The position numbers and the translations under genes are program-made. Below the pieces are notes generated by a model. The model was not told where the DNA came from and made no database searches. It worked only from the letters and a program-made list of their open reading frames with translations. This document shows positions 26,399 through 35,609 of a stretch of 64,000 nt of DNA, in pieces. Every line of letters begins with the position of its first letter. The stretch's first letter is position 1. This DNA comes from CAZSRL01 sp964609615 (lineage in GTDB: Bacteria > Bacillota_I > Bacilli_A > RF39 > UBA660), in contig CAZSRL010000002.1 in assembly GCA_964609615.1 (NCBI GenBank), forward strand, positions 28,237 through 92,236, written 5' to 3'.

Positions 26399-27178
26399 CT
26401 AATTTAAATAATTAGATATTTCAACAAATTCTTCTATAGTTAATGATTCTGCTCTGTAAGTAAGATCTTTCTTTAATATTTTTAAACATTTTTCTACTTT
26501 TATTAAATCATATTCTTTTAAATTATTCCTTAAATTTTTTCTTTTATATTTAAAGGAATCTCTTATTAATTCAAATAAATGTTCTTCGTTATTAACCTTC
26601 ATTTTTTCTTTTCTTTTATAAAATTTTAAAACAACACTATCTATCTTAGGTGATGGTACAAAACAATTTTTTGAAACTTTAATAATTTTTTTAATCTCAA
26701 AATAATAATTTAAAAAAACAGTTAAAGAATTATACATTTTAGTATTATTTAAAGCACAAAATCTATCACCCACTTCTTTTTGTACCATGAATACCATTTC
26801 GTTAATATTTATATTTGAATATATTATTTTCATTATTATTGGCGTTGTTATATAATATGGCAAGTTTCCAATAAAATAAATATTTTTATAGGCTTTAGTA
26901 TGTTTTTCCAAATCAACATCTAAAAAATTCTCGAACAAAATCTTTAAATTATCACATTTTATTTTTTTCAATTCTTCTTCTAGTCTTTTATCAATTTCAA
27001 AACATAAAACATCACAATTCTTATTTACAAGTTTTTTGGTTAAGGCTCCACTACCTGGGCCAATTTCTATAATTAAATCATCTTTTAAGGGACTAATTGA
27101 TTCTACTATTTTATTTACAATATTATTATCTATTAAAAAATTTTGTCCTAATGATTTCTTATAATTAAAGTTTTTCAT
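26399..27178 (-). CDS. rsmA: 16S rRNA (A1518/A1519-N6)-dimethyltransferase KsgA
   Basis: KsgA/RsmA dimethylates two adenines in helix 45 of 16S rRNA, a late check in 30S assembly. The 259-residue protein begins KKSLGQNFLID, has the SAM motif EIGPGSGALT (38-47) and the catalytic NLPYYITTPI (about 104-113), and the small C-terminal helical domain. It lies between the yabE-like gene and yabG, as in B. subtilis; rnmV, usually just upstream, is missing. Confidence 0.96.
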   Translation of the reverse strand: MKNFNYKKSLGQNFLIDNNIVNKIVESISPLKDDLIIEIGPGSGALTKKLVNKNCDVLCFEIDKRLEEELKKIKCDNLKILFENFLDVDLEKHTKAYKNIYFIGNLPYYITTPIIMKIIYSNININEMVFMVQKEVGDRFCALNNTKMYNSLTVFLNYYFEIKKIIKVSKNCFVPSPKIDSVVLKFYKRKEKMKVNNEEHLFELIRDSFKYKRKNLRNNLKEYDLIKVEKCLKILKKDLTYRAESLTIEEFVEISNYLN

Positions 27179-27205
27179 AACAAATATCCTCTTTTTGCAA
27201 AAATA

Positions 27206-27907
27206 TTACCAACCCACTCTTAAAACTTGAAATTCAAAATTTGAAATTCTTCCAATTTTATACGCATCTTTAACATTTGTAGTCAATAAGTCAACCACAT
27301 TACCACTTACCCCTCTATCCATTGCAACTGCATTAACTTGCGTTCCTCTTAAATTGAATTTTAAAATTGTACCACATTTATAATTTGAACTTGTGGCAAC
27401 TATTCTAACATTTCCATATTTTGAATCATTATAATATATTCCGTTCTTGCTTACAACATATCTAGATCCATTTTCTGTATGACAAGCAAGAACACCAGAA
27501 CAGCCAGAACAAGTTGCAGTATAAGCAGTTAGTTCTCCCTTAAATGTTGAAATAACTTGAGGATTCGTTTGCGTAGATGATACAACTTTTGTTTTTTTAC
27601 TTTGTTGTTTTATAGCCTTTATTTCTTCTTTAATCTGTTTTTTTTCAGTAACTACTGTCTTTTCTACTCTTGTGTTGGTAGATGATTTTTTATCTGTTTT
27701 TTCAATTGCTTGGTTCTCTTTTTCTGTGATTACAGCTAATTCCTGTTGTTTATTTATGATAACTTGTTCTTGTAATGCTTTATCTAAGTTTTCATTTGCA
27801 GTTCCTAATAATTTAATTGAATCAAATAAAGTATCATTCGCTATAAGAAACGAAATGGGTACAATCAATAATAATTGTATTACACTTTTAATTTTTCTAT
27901 AAATCAT
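27206..27907 (-). CDS. YabE-like cell-wall protein with C-terminal 3D domain
   Basis: A 233-residue exported protein: an N-terminal hydrophobic anchor (about 8-26), a long Lys/Glu/Gln-rich coiled-coil-like stretch (35-120), and a double-psi beta-barrel 3D domain (about 128-233). The domain starts GELTAYTATCSGCSG and has VAMDRGVSGNVVDLL, which keeps two of the three Asp residues that name the domain; the first is replaced. Such domains bind or cleave peptidoglycan. The G5 and DUF348 repeats of B. subtilis YabE are absent. Its place between tatD and ksgA is the YabE position. Confidence 0.8.
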   Translation of the reverse strand: MIYRKIKSVIQLLLIVPISFLIANDTLFDSIKLLGTANENLDKALQEQVIINKQQELAVITEKENQAIEKTDKKSSTNTRVEKTVVTEKKQIKEEIKAIKQQSKKTKVVSSTQTNPQVISTFKGELTAYTATCSGCSGVLACHTENGSRYVVSKNGIYYNDSKYGNVRIVATSSNYKCGTILKFNLRGTQVNAVAMDRGVSGNVVDLLTTNVKDAYKIGRISNFEFQVLRVGW

Positions 27908-27946
27908 ACAAATACACCTTAAATTTCTAAAAAAAGTATAACATTT

Positions 27947-28711
27947 TTAGCCATTCAAGTCAAAAAGTTGTATAACATTTTTTGTTGTAGTGTAAAGCAC
28001 TTCGGTTTCGGTTTTGTCATAAATGTTTGCAACATATTTTCCAATATTACTTATATATTTTGGTTCGTTTTTCAATTTTCTAAACGGATTTGGTGTTAAA
28101 AAAGGAGAATCAGTTTCTAAAATAATTTTATCTAAAGGTATATCTTTTAATACTTTTCTTTCATCTTCAGCATTTTTAAATGTTATAATTCCATTTATTC
28201 CAATTAAAAAGCCCATTTTTATTATTTCATACGCTTCCATCTTTGTACCCTTAAAACTATGAAAAACACCTTTTAATTTAAATTTTTTTAATATCTCAAT
28301 TATATCTTTATTTGCATCTCTTGAATGAATTATAACAGGCAAATTGTATTTTTCTGCTAAAAAAAGTTGTTTTTTTAATATTTTTATTTGATTTTCTTTT
28401 TCATATGAATCATAGTGATAGTCAAGACCTATTTCTCCAATTGCGTATACTTTGTTTGTTTTTATTAATTGCTCTAGTATTTGAATATCTGTATCATTTA
28501 TTTTACTTAGATTTTCAGGATGTATTCCTATTGCTCCATAAAATATATTTGGATACTTTGATTGTAATTTTATTATTTCATATGAACTATTAATATCATC
28601 AGCACAATTAATTATTTTTAATACATTTTCCATTTTAGAATTTTCTATAATTTTATCTATGTCAGAATAAAATTCAGATGTTATGTGTGCATGTGAATCT
28701 ATATAATACAT
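27947..28711 (-). CDS. tatD: TatD family metal-dependent hydrolase
   Basis: A 254-residue TIM-barrel hydrolase of the TatD family, with DNase activity in characterised members. The metal motif DSHAHI is at residues 5-10. Later metal ligands occur in GEIGLDYHYD, PVIIHSRDA, VFHSFKG, and LETDSPFLTP. The ATG at 28711 follows GAGGAA; the in-frame GTG three codons upstream directly follows that site and is too close. In B. subtilis tatD (yabD) precedes yabE, as here. Confidence 0.95.
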   Translation of the reverse strand: MYYIDSHAHITSEFYSDIDKIIENSKMENVLKIINCADDINSSYEIIKLQSKYPNIFYGAIGIHPENLSKINDTDIQILEQLIKTNKVYAIGEIGLDYHYDSYEKENQIKILKKQLFLAEKYNLPVIIHSRDANKDIIEILKKFKLKGVFHSFKGTKMEAYEIIKMGFLIGINGIITFKNAEDERKVLKDIPLDKIILETDSPFLTPNPFRKLKNEPKYISNIGKYVANIYDKTETEVLYTTTKNVIQLFDLNG

Positions 28712-28768
28712 TGTTTTCACTTCCTCAAAAAATTATATCATAAAAAAAATCGTTTTAATAAAACAATT

Positions 28769-28960
28769 TTATTTACAATAATTAATAATTAGTAATTTTA
28801 TTACATAATATGCCATAAATAATAAAAATAATGCATTAAAAAAATTTTCTATAGTAATAAAATAATAAAATAGCAATCCAGTTAATAATAAAACAATTAT
28901 ACTTCTTATTAAAAACGCTTTGTTGACTTTAAGCTTTTTTAAAACTTTTCCAATATTCAT
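28769..28960 (-). CDS. Small hydrophobic protein of unknown function
   Basis: A 63-residue protein with a basic start and one or two hydrophobic segments (about 20-36 and 40-58). The ATG at 28960 follows AAAGGGG; an in-frame ATG 24 codons upstream lacks a ribosome binding site. It lies between spoVT and tatD. A hairpin with one mismatch and a T-tail (about 28741-28766) follows. I recognise no family; function unknown. Confidence 0.5.
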   Translation of the reverse strand: MNIGKVLKKLKVNKAFLIRSIIVLLLTGLLFYYFITIENFFNALFLLFMAYYVIKLLIINYCK

Positions 28961-29054
28961 ATAATTCCCCTTTACTAGAACACGTATCAAGAATATATCA
29001 ATTATTATTTTGTTTTTCAACATTTTAGACAATAAAAGTTAATGTTTTACATTT

Positions 29055-29579
29055 TTAGACAATATTTTGGTTATTTTTTATTAATTTAACAAGTAATTCT
29101 ATAAATTGTTTATCAATATCTTTTATTTCTCTACTTGATAATAGTACAATCGAACCAAAAAGTTCAGTATTATTTATCAGAGGATAAATAAATGCATTGT
29201 TTTTTATGTTTATGTTTTCAAACCAATTGTAATTGTCACATATACATATTGTTTTCTTTCTTTCATTTAAAATATTTAAAAATGGTTTGTTAATAGATTT
29301 ATTTGCCAGTTCTAAACTAGAGATTGATGTAACAATTACTTTTTCCAAATTTGTTACAATAATATTTAATTTGAAAATGGTTTCCAAAAGCAAAACATAT
29401 TCTTTTATGGTTGTTTCAAATCTTTTAAATTGATCATATTTTTTTAAAATGATTTTTTCTTCATCAACAAATATTTCTAAATTTTCATTTTCTTTAATAT
29501 ATAAATAAGTTCTAATTTCTTTTGGTATTACAATTCTTCCTAAATCATCAATTTTTCTTACTATTCCAGTACATTTCAT
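29055..29579 (-). CDS. spoVT: Stage V sporulation regulator SpoVT (AbrB-GAF)
   Basis: A 174-residue regulator with an N-terminal AbrB swapped-hairpin DNA-binding domain (MKCTGIVRKIDDLGRIVIPKEIR, residues 1-23, through about 50) and a C-terminal GAF-like domain (about 60-174). In B. subtilis SpoVT adjusts gene expression in the forespore. The two-domain plan sets it apart from AbrB and Abh. The ATG at 29579 follows AAAGGAG; an in-frame start nine codons upstream is less likely. It follows mfd, as in Bacillus, with a ppa gene inserted in between. Confidence 0.9.
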   Translation of the reverse strand: MKCTGIVRKIDDLGRIVIPKEIRTYLYIKENENLEIFVDEEKIILKKYDQFKRFETTIKEYVLLLETIFKLNIIVTNLEKVIVTSISSLELANKSINKPFLNILNERKKTICICDNYNWFENINIKNNAFIYPLINNTELFGSIVLLSSREIKDIDKQFIELLVKLIKNNQNIV

Positions 29580-29683
29580 TTTTACTCCTTTAATTATATT
29601 TTGCATAATAATTGGATATATATACTACAACTTGACTTTTTATTTTGTCTAAAATATACTTAATATAGAAGAGAGATGATATT

Positions 29684-30172
29684 ATGAATAATGTAGTGGA
29701 AGCTATTATTGAAATTCCAATGGGAACTAGAAATAAATTTGAAATTAATAAAGAAACTGGCAGAATGAAATTAGATCGTGTTTTATTTTCTGCTTTATCA
29801 TATCCAGGTGAATATGGATTTATAGATAATACTTTAGCCGAAGACGGAGACCCGTTGGATATATTAATTATAAGTAGCTTTTCTACTTATCCAGGCTGTA
29901 TTGTAGAAGCTAGAATTTTAGGATATTTAGAAGTTAATGATGATGGTTATGAAGATGAAAAAATAATTGCTGTTGTTGATAAAGATCCTAGATTTGAGCA
30001 ATTAAATGACATTAATGATGTTGCTCCACATATAAAAATGGAAATAAAAGATTTCTTTAGCAATTATAAATCATTACAGGAAATAGATGTAATTGCAGGA
30101 GAATTTAAAAACAGAGATAAAGCAATGGTTTTATTGGAAGAATCAATTGAAAGGTATAAAAACAAGAATTAA
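29684..30172 (+). CDS. ppa: Inorganic pyrophosphatase (family I)
   Basis: Hydrolyses pyrophosphate to drive biosynthesis. The 162-residue protein is a family I enzyme: EIPMGTRNKFEINKETG near the start, YPGEYGFI, and the metal/active-site signature DGDPLDILII (about 48-57). Lengths of 160-180 are typical. Bacilli often use the unrelated family II enzyme, so this choice is notable. It is a single plus-strand gene inserted between spoVT and mfd and shares a bidirectional terminator with mfd. Confidence 0.94.
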   Translation: MNNVVEAIIEIPMGTRNKFEINKETGRMKLDRVLFSALSYPGEYGFIDNTLAEDGDPLDILIISSFSTYPGCIVEARILGYLEVNDDGYEDEKIIAVVDKDPRFEQLNDINDVAPHIKMEIKDFFSNYKSLQEIDVIAGEFKNRDKAMVLLEESIERYKNKN

Positions 30173-30186
30173 TCATTCTTGTTTTT
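30158..30186. terminator. Bidirectional intrinsic terminator between ppa and mfd
   Basis: A perfect 12-bp stem (30158-30169 with 30175-30186) around a five-base loop has As on one side and Ts on the other, so it can stop transcription from both convergent genes. It overlaps both stop codons. Confidence 0.8.
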
Positions 30187-33100
30187 AAATGGATTTTATA
30201 ATATATAATAATAATTTATTTAATAACTTTAGAAAATCTTCATCTAAATTTAATTTATTTAAAGTAATAATAATATTATTTCCTCTATATTCAAAATTAA
30301 ATTTAGAACTTAGTTTTGTTGTTTCAACAAATAAATCTTCAATTATAAGTTTTTTATATAAATCTTCTTTTAATATTAAAGAAACTTTATATTTATCATT
30401 TTTCATAATTTTAATATTTAATTTATTTAATGAACTTTCCAAAAGTTCTTGTTCTAAATATCTTTCAAGAGTATTATCAAGACATCCAAATCTATCTTTT
30501 ATTTCCCGGGAAATAATTTTATAATCATTTATATCATTAATAGCATTAATTTTATTATGCAATTCTATAATTATATCATCATCATCTGAATATGTTTTAT
30601 CAATATGTGTTTGAACATCATCAATGTTAATATTATTTTCTACTTCAACTGGTTTGTTATTCAATTCTTCATTTACTAACTCCAAATATAAGTCAATTCC
30701 AACAGAATCTATGAATCCTGCTTGTTCTTTTCCTAAAATATCCCCTGCTCCTCTTATACTCAAATCTCTCATAGAAAGTTTATATCCGCTTCCTAGTTCA
30801 GTAAACTCTTTTATAGCTTCTAATCTTTTTCTTGATAACTCATTAAGTATTTGTGATGAATTATACATGAAATATGCATATGCAATCCTATCACTTCTTC
30901 CTACCCTTCCTCTAATTTGATAAAGTTGACTTAAACCAAAATTCTGAGCATTTAATACTATTATTGTATTTGCATTTGGGATATCAACTCCATTCTCTAT
31001 TATAGTTGTAGTAAGTAAAACATCAATTTTCTTTTCAACAAAATCCTTCATTGTCTGTTCAGATTGCTCTTTAGATAATTGTCCGTGAGCATAGGCAATA
31101 GTTGCATTCGGAATTAAAGCTTTTAGTTTTTTTAATACCACTTCCATACCATTAATATTATTATAAAGAACAAATGATTGGCCTTGTCTGCTTATTTCTT
31201 TTTCTAATGCCTCTTTTATTAATAATTCATTATAATTAATTACATATGTTTGAACTGGAAATCTATTTAGAGGTGCTGTTTCAATTAAGGATAAATTTCT
31301 TACACCTACTAAAGACATTTGTAATGATCTTGGTATTGGTGTTGCAGAAACCGATAAAACATGAACAGAATTTTTTATTTTTTTAATTTTTTCTTTATGT
31401 TCTACTCCAAATTTGTGTTCTTCATCTATAATTAACAAACCAAGTTCTTTGTATATAATTTTTTCATTAAATAATTTATGGGTACCGAATACAATATCAG
31501 TTTTTCCTGTTTTTAAGTCATTAATTATTCTTTTCGCATCTTTTTCTGATGTGTACCTGTTTAAAAGTTCAATATTAAGGTGAAAGTTTTTAAATCTCTC
31601 CAACGCAGAATTATATTGTTGATTTGAGAGCAAAGTAGTAGGGCAAAGATAAACAACCTGTTTCCCATGCATAATTACTTTAAACATTGCCCTAAAAATT
31701 ACTTCGGTTTTTCCATAACCAACATCTCCACAAAGCAATCTATCCATTGGTTTATCTGATTTTAAATCTTCTTCGATTTCCTTTATGGCTTTAATTTGGT
31801 CAATTGTTTCCACATATTCAAACTCATTGGCAAAAACGCTCTCTTCAGGAAAAACTATATTCATAGGCTCTATTTTTATTTTATTTCTTTCTTTTGAAAC
31901 TTCAATTAATTGTTTAGAAATATCTGATATTTTTTTCTTAATTTTAAATTTTGTTTTTTCCCATTCCAAACTGTTTAATTTATAAATTTTCGGTTTTTTC
32001 CCTTCTTTAGAGGAATATTTATATAGGGATGTCATACTTGATACCGGTAAATATAATTTATCAGTTCCTTTATATTTAATTAATAGATAATCTTTTTTTA
32101 CATTGTTTTTCTCAATTGTAACAATTCCGCCATATATTCCAATCCCATAAACTTTATGCACAACATAATCTCCAATTTTAATGTTTTTTAAATCAGTTAT
32201 TTTTTTTGTGTTTTGAATTTTTGATATTGATTTAAAATTTGTATTGTTATTAATAGGAAAAATATCTTTGTCACTTATGTAGTAATTGTTATTTACAAAT
32301 AAACTGGTGTTTAAACCATGAAAAACAAATTTATAAATGTTTAAGTTAAGTTCTTTTATTTTATTTATAATTTTTATATTATTCGAAAAAAAGTAGATTT
32401 TTTCCTTTTTTTCTTTAACAAAAGTTATAAAATTGTCAATTGAGTCTAATTTATCAACAATATTTTTAACTTCTACATTAATATTTGAATCAACAAAATA
32501 GTCAAGAACGTTCACAAAAAGCTTTTTTTCAGATGTGTGTTTTTTATAATCGTATAATTCATCATCCTCATAATATTTTTTTTGTATGTTTATATTTTCT
32601 TGTGCTTTATATATTTCATTTTCATCTTGTATTATTAAAAATGGATTTTCTAAATAATTAATAATATTAGAAAATGATTCACTGTACTCATCTTTTGCTG
32701 GTTTAATTATTATTTCTTTTTTTTCTTTAATGCTTCTTTGAGTTTCAACCTCAAATTCTCTTATTTGTTCTATTTCATCATCAAATAATTCTATTCTATA
32801 TGGTATTAAAGAATTTACCGGAAAAATATCAATTACAAATCCTCTAATTGCAAATTCTCCAACTTCAGTAACTAAACTTGTTTTTTCATACCCTATGTCA
32901 AGTAGTTTTTTTATTATTTTATCTCTTTTTATTGTTTCCTTTTGCTTTATGCTTAAATATTTTTCTCTATATTTTGTTTTGTTAGGTAATTTTTTCATAA
33001 AACCATTTATATCTGTTATTAATATTCTTTTTTTATTATTTTCAAATTCATTTAAAAATTGTAATCTAGAAAATGTAAACTCTGGCGACACAGATAAAGC

Positions 33101-33337
33101 TTTTTTTGTCAAGTATTCATCTTCCAAAAATAAATAAACATTGTCCAAATAATTATTTAATGAATTGTAAATTACGTTTGCTTCATTTATTGAAGGAACC
33201 AAAATAATCAAATCATGTGTGTAGTTATCATTTAAATAACATATCATTTGTGAATACATTTCTCTATTATTGCAGTTTATTTTCATATTGTTAGCTATTT
33301 TAAAATTAAATAAAACATCGCATAATTTATCGTTCAT
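30185..33337 (-). CDS. mfd: Transcription-repair coupling factor Mfd
   Basis: Mfd removes stalled RNA polymerase and recruits UvrA. The 1050-residue protein has the UvrB-like N-terminal region, the RNA-polymerase-interacting domain starting near GDYVVHKVYGIGIYGG, and a RecG-like motor. The motor has Walker A CGDVGYGKTE (about 525-534), the DEEH box (LLIIDEEHKFG), VSATPIPRSLQMS, and ATTIIENGVDIPNANT-type motif VI, read here as TTTIIENGVDIPNANT. It is about 100 residues shorter than the B. subtilis protein. A perfect Noc site lies inside the 3' part at 30501-30514, encoding part of IISREI. Confidence 0.96.
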   Translation of the reverse strand: MNDKLCDVLFNFKIANNMKINCNNREMYSQMICYLNDNYTHDLIILVPSINEANVIYNSLNNYLDNVYLFLEDEYLTKKALSVSPEFTFSRLQFLNEFENNKKRILITDINGFMKKLPNKTKYREKYLSIKQKETIKRDKIIKKLLDIGYEKTSLVTEVGEFAIRGFVIDIFPVNSLIPYRIELFDDEIEQIREFEVETQRSIKEKKEIIIKPAKDEYSESFSNIINYLENPFLIIQDENEIYKAQENINIQKKYYEDDELYDYKKHTSEKKLFVNVLDYFVDSNINVEVKNIVDKLDSIDNFITFVKEKKEKIYFFSNNIKIINKIKELNLNIYKFVFHGLNTSLFVNNNYYISDKDIFPINNNTNFKSISKIQNTKKITDLKNIKIGDYVVHKVYGIGIYGGIVTIEKNNVKKDYLLIKYKGTDKLYLPVSSMTSLYKYSSKEGKKPKIYKLNSLEWEKTKFKIKKKISDISKQLIEVSKERNKIKIEPMNIVFPEESVFANEFEYVETIDQIKAIKEIEEDLKSDKPMDRLLCGDVGYGKTEVIFRAMFKVIMHGKQVVYLCPTTLLSNQQYNSALERFKNFHLNIELLNRYTSEKDAKRIINDLKTGKTDIVFGTHKLFNEKIIYKELGLLIIDEEHKFGVEHKEKIKKIKNSVHVLSVSATPIPRSLQMSLVGVRNLSLIETAPLNRFPVQTYVINYNELLIKEALEKEISRQGQSFVLYNNINGMEVVLKKLKALIPNATIAYAHGQLSKEQSEQTMKDFVEKKIDVLLTTTIIENGVDIPNANTIIVLNAQNFGLSQLYQIRGRVGRSDRIAYAYFMYNSSQILNELSRKRLEAIKEFTELGSGYKLSMRDLSIRGAGDILGKEQAGFIDSVGIDLYLELVNEELNNKPVEVENNINIDDVQTHIDKTYSDDDDIIIELHNKINAINDINDYKIISREIKDRFGCLDNTLERYLEQELLESSLNKLNIKIMKNDKYKVSLILKEDLYKKLIIEDLFVETTKLSSKFNFEYRGNNIIITLNKLNLDEDFLKLLNKLLLYIIKSI
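30501..30514. other. Noc binding site (NBS) inside mfd
   Basis: A perfect 14-bp palindrome ATTTCCCGGGAAAT, identical to the B. subtilis Noc consensus. It falls in the mfd coding sequence and uses the codons TCC CGG GAA for Ser-Arg-Glu. Arg is usually AGA in this genome. Confidence 0.85.
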
Positions 33338-33349
33338 TTTACCATCCTT

Positions 33350-33374
33350 TAAAAAAACAGATTTAATATCTGTT
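33350..33374 (-). terminator. Hairpin after pth with T-run (terminator or attenuator before mfd)
   Basis: ACAGAT (33357-33362) pairs with ATCTGT (33368-33373), followed on the minus strand by seven Ts. It overlaps the pth stop codon and lies just ahead of the mfd ribosome binding site, so it may reduce read-through into mfd. Confidence 0.6.
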
Positions 33375-33911
33375 ATATTTATTCATTATATACTCAAAAT
33401 CTTTAAAAATAAAGTCATTTATTATATTATCTGTTGTTTTTAATAATTCATTAACCTTTTTTAAATCTTCTTTTGAAAAAGAACTTGTAACATAGTTTGC
33501 TAAATCATTCTTTGTTCCAGAAATACCTATTTTAACTCTTTTTATATTTTCTGTAGATAAATTTTGTATAATATTTTTTATTCCATTATGTCCTCCAGAA
33601 GATCCTTGTGGTTTAATTTTGACACATCCTACTTCAAAATTAATATCATCATATAAAACTAATACATCTTTTATATTAATTTTATAAAAATCTACAAAAC
33701 TTTTTATAACTTCTCCAGAATTATTCATATATTTTTGGGGTTTTAAAAATATGACTTCTTCATTTTCTATACTTTTTTTTAAATATAAACCTTTTTTTCT
33801 TGATTTTAATTTTTCATTTATTAGATAATGATCTATTGCCATAAATCCAACATTGTGTCTTGTATTCAAATATTTTTCTCCAGGATTTCCTAATCCAACT
33901 ATAAGCTTCAT
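33363..33911 (-). CDS. pth: Peptidyl-tRNA hydrolase
   Basis: Pth recycles peptidyl-tRNA released from stalled ribosomes. The 182-residue protein has GLGNPGEKYLNTRHNVGF (5-22, with the catalytic His), MNNSGEV, and YDDINFEVG and GSSGGHNGIKNI. It lies upstream of mfd as in B. subtilis, with the fin gene missing in between. The start ATG overlaps the rsmI stop as ATGA, so TGA is used as a stop codon here. Confidence 0.96.
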   Translation of the reverse strand: MKLIVGLGNPGEKYLNTRHNVGFMAIDHYLINEKLKSRKKGLYLKKSIENEEVIFLKPQKYMNNSGEVIKSFVDFYKINIKDVLVLYDDINFEVGCVKIKPQGSSGGHNGIKNIIQNLSTENIKRVKIGISGTKNDLANYVTSSFSKEDLKKVNELLKTTDNIINDFIFKDFEYIMNKYNRY

Positions 33912-34750
33912 AATTCACCTTCTTTTTGTACTTGATTATATAATATATTTTTTGAAATATTATGTTCTTCTGCAACTGTTTTAATTGCATCCTTTTTTGA
34001 AAAACCTTTCTTTAAAAGATTATCTACTTCTTCAAGCAATTTGTGATAGTTTAATTGAGTTTTTTCTGGTTTTAAAATTATCACAATTTCTCCCTTAACA
34101 TCTTGATATTCATTAATCGCTTCATTTATCTTTCCCCTAAATATTTCTTCGTTATACTTAGTTATTTCCCGGGAAATAATTATTTCTATATTACCAAACA
34201 CTTTTTCTATGTTATTTAGCGTTTTTATAAGTCTGTGTGGTGATTCATACAAGACTATAATAGTGTCCTTCTCTTTTAATTTAATCAATTCCTTATGATT
34301 AATACTTTCCTTATGGTTTAAAAATCCATAAAATAAAAAGTTTTTAACATCTAATCCTGATGTAGTCAGTGCAGCAACAAAAGCAGTAACTCCTGGTATT
34401 GCAACAACATTATAACCAGAATCTATTACCTCTTTGGCGCTTATTCCACCTGGATCACTTATAATCGGTGTCCCTCTATCAGTAACCAAAGCAACATTCT
34501 TTTCATTATCTAAAAAAGAAATAATTCTTTTTGTTGCTTCTTTTTCATTAAATTTATGACATGAATATATCTTCTTTTTTATCTCATAATTATTCAACAA
34601 AGTTTTTGTTGTTCTTGTATCTTCAGCAAAAACAACATCAACTTCCTTTAATGTTTTAATGGCTCTTAATGTTATATCATCTAGATTCCCAATAGGTGTA
34701 CTTACTAAAAATAAAGTTGATTTATTATTTTTAAAACTTTTTTGTATCAT
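33908..34750 (-). CDS. rsmI: 16S rRNA (cytidine1402-2'-O)-methyltransferase RsmI
   Basis: RsmI methylates the ribose of C1402 in the 16S decoding centre. The 280-residue protein has the start STPIGNLDDITLRA (17-30), EDTRTTKTLLN, VTDRGTPIISDPG and PGVTAFVAAL, then YESPHR and SREITK. A perfect Noc site at 34164-34177 falls on the conserved SREI residues of the family. It ends with TGA, overlapping the pth start. Confidence 0.95.
   Translation of the reverse strand: MIQKSFKNNKSTLFLVSTPIGNLDDITLRAIKTLKEVDVVFAEDTRTTKTLLNNYEIKKKIYSCHKFNEKEATKRIISFLDNEKNVALVTDRGTPIISDPGGISAKEVIDSGYNVVAIPGVTAFVAALTTSGLDVKNFLFYGFLNHKESINHKELIKLKEKDTIIVLYESPHRLIKTLNNIEKVFGNIEIIISREITKYNEEIFRGKINEAINEYQDVKGEIVIILKPEKTQLNYHKLLEEVDNLLKKGFSKKDAIKTVAEEHNISKNILYNQVQKEGEL
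34164..34177. other. Noc binding site (NBS) inside rsmI
   Basis: A perfect ATTTCCCGGGAAAT palindrome in coding sequence. As in mfd, it is read as Ser-Arg-Glu with the codons TCC CGG GAA. Flanking bases extend the AT-rich symmetry slightly. Confidence 0.85.
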
Positions 34751-34762
34751 TTAAAACTCCTA

Positions 34763-35608
34763 TTATTTATTATAATTTTTTTTTCTAAAATGATGTGTTT
34801 TAATTTTGTTTTCATCGCTTTTGCTACTATTTTGCTTTGTTACAACTATTTTTTCATTGTTTTCCGATATAGCAATATACTTATTTAATAATATATCAAC
34901 ACTAATTACTTTTGCCATTCCTTTTTCTGTTTTAACCATTTCTCCAACTGTAGGTAAATTTTTTTTTGCTTCAGTATACATATCATCTTCATAATTTAAA
35001 CAACATAATAAACGTCCACATTGTCCATTGATTTTGTTTGGATTAAGTGATAAATTTTGATTTTTAACCATTCCAATACTTACAGAATTAATATTATTTA
35101 AAAAACTAGAACAGCACAATCTTCTTCCGCATTGCCCAATACCAGATATTTCTTTTGCTTTATCTCTAATACCTATTTGTCTAAGTTCTATTCTCATTTT
35201 ATATATACGAGCTAATTCTTTTGCTAAATCCCTAAAATCAACTCTATTATCAGCAACAAAAGTTAAATATAATTGTGTTTTATCTAAAGTAATATTTGCA
35301 TTTAAAAACTTCATTTGTAAATTTAATCTTTTTGCTATTTTTTCTGCTTTTTCTAACGCTTTATCCGCTTCTTTTTTATTTTCTTCGTTTAATTTGTCGT
35401 CGCTTGAGTCTGCAATTCTTATTATTTTTTTCAAATTCTTATATTTTTCTCTTTCAACTTTTTTTAACTCAGTTACAACTTTTGCAATTTGTGTTCCTTT
35501 TTCAGTTTCAACAATAACATAATCATTTAATTTTATTTTTTTGTGATTTGCATCAAAAAAATATATTTTACTATTATTATTAAACTCAACACCATATATT
35601 TCAACCAT
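34763..35608 (-). CDS. ricT: PSP1-domain protein RicT (YaaT)
   Basis: RicT is part of the Ric complex that in B. subtilis modulates RNase Y activity and affects competence, sporulation and biofilm decisions. The 281-residue protein has the PSP1 domain (about 50-135) and two Cys clusters, GQCGRRLCCSSFL and GQCGRLLCCLNYE, which in the Bacillus complex help hold iron-sulfur clusters. The ATG at 35608 follows GAGGTG; an in-frame GTG four codons upstream contains that site. RicA and RicF are not in the window. It lies between holB and rsmI as in Bacillus (yabA and others missing). Confidence 0.93.
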   Translation of the reverse strand: MVEIYGVEFNNNSKIYFFDANHKKIKLNDYVIVETEKGTQIAKVVTELKKVEREKYKNLKKIIRIADSSDDKLNEENKKEADKALEKAEKIAKRLNLQMKFLNANITLDKTQLYLTFVADNRVDFRDLAKELARIYKMRIELRQIGIRDKAKEISGIGQCGRRLCCSSFLNNINSVSIGMVKNQNLSLNPNKINGQCGRLLCCLNYEDDMYTEAKKNLPTVGEMVKTEKGMAKVISVDILLNKYIAISENNEKIVVTKQNSSKSDENKIKTHHFRKKNYNK

Positions 35609-35609
35609 T

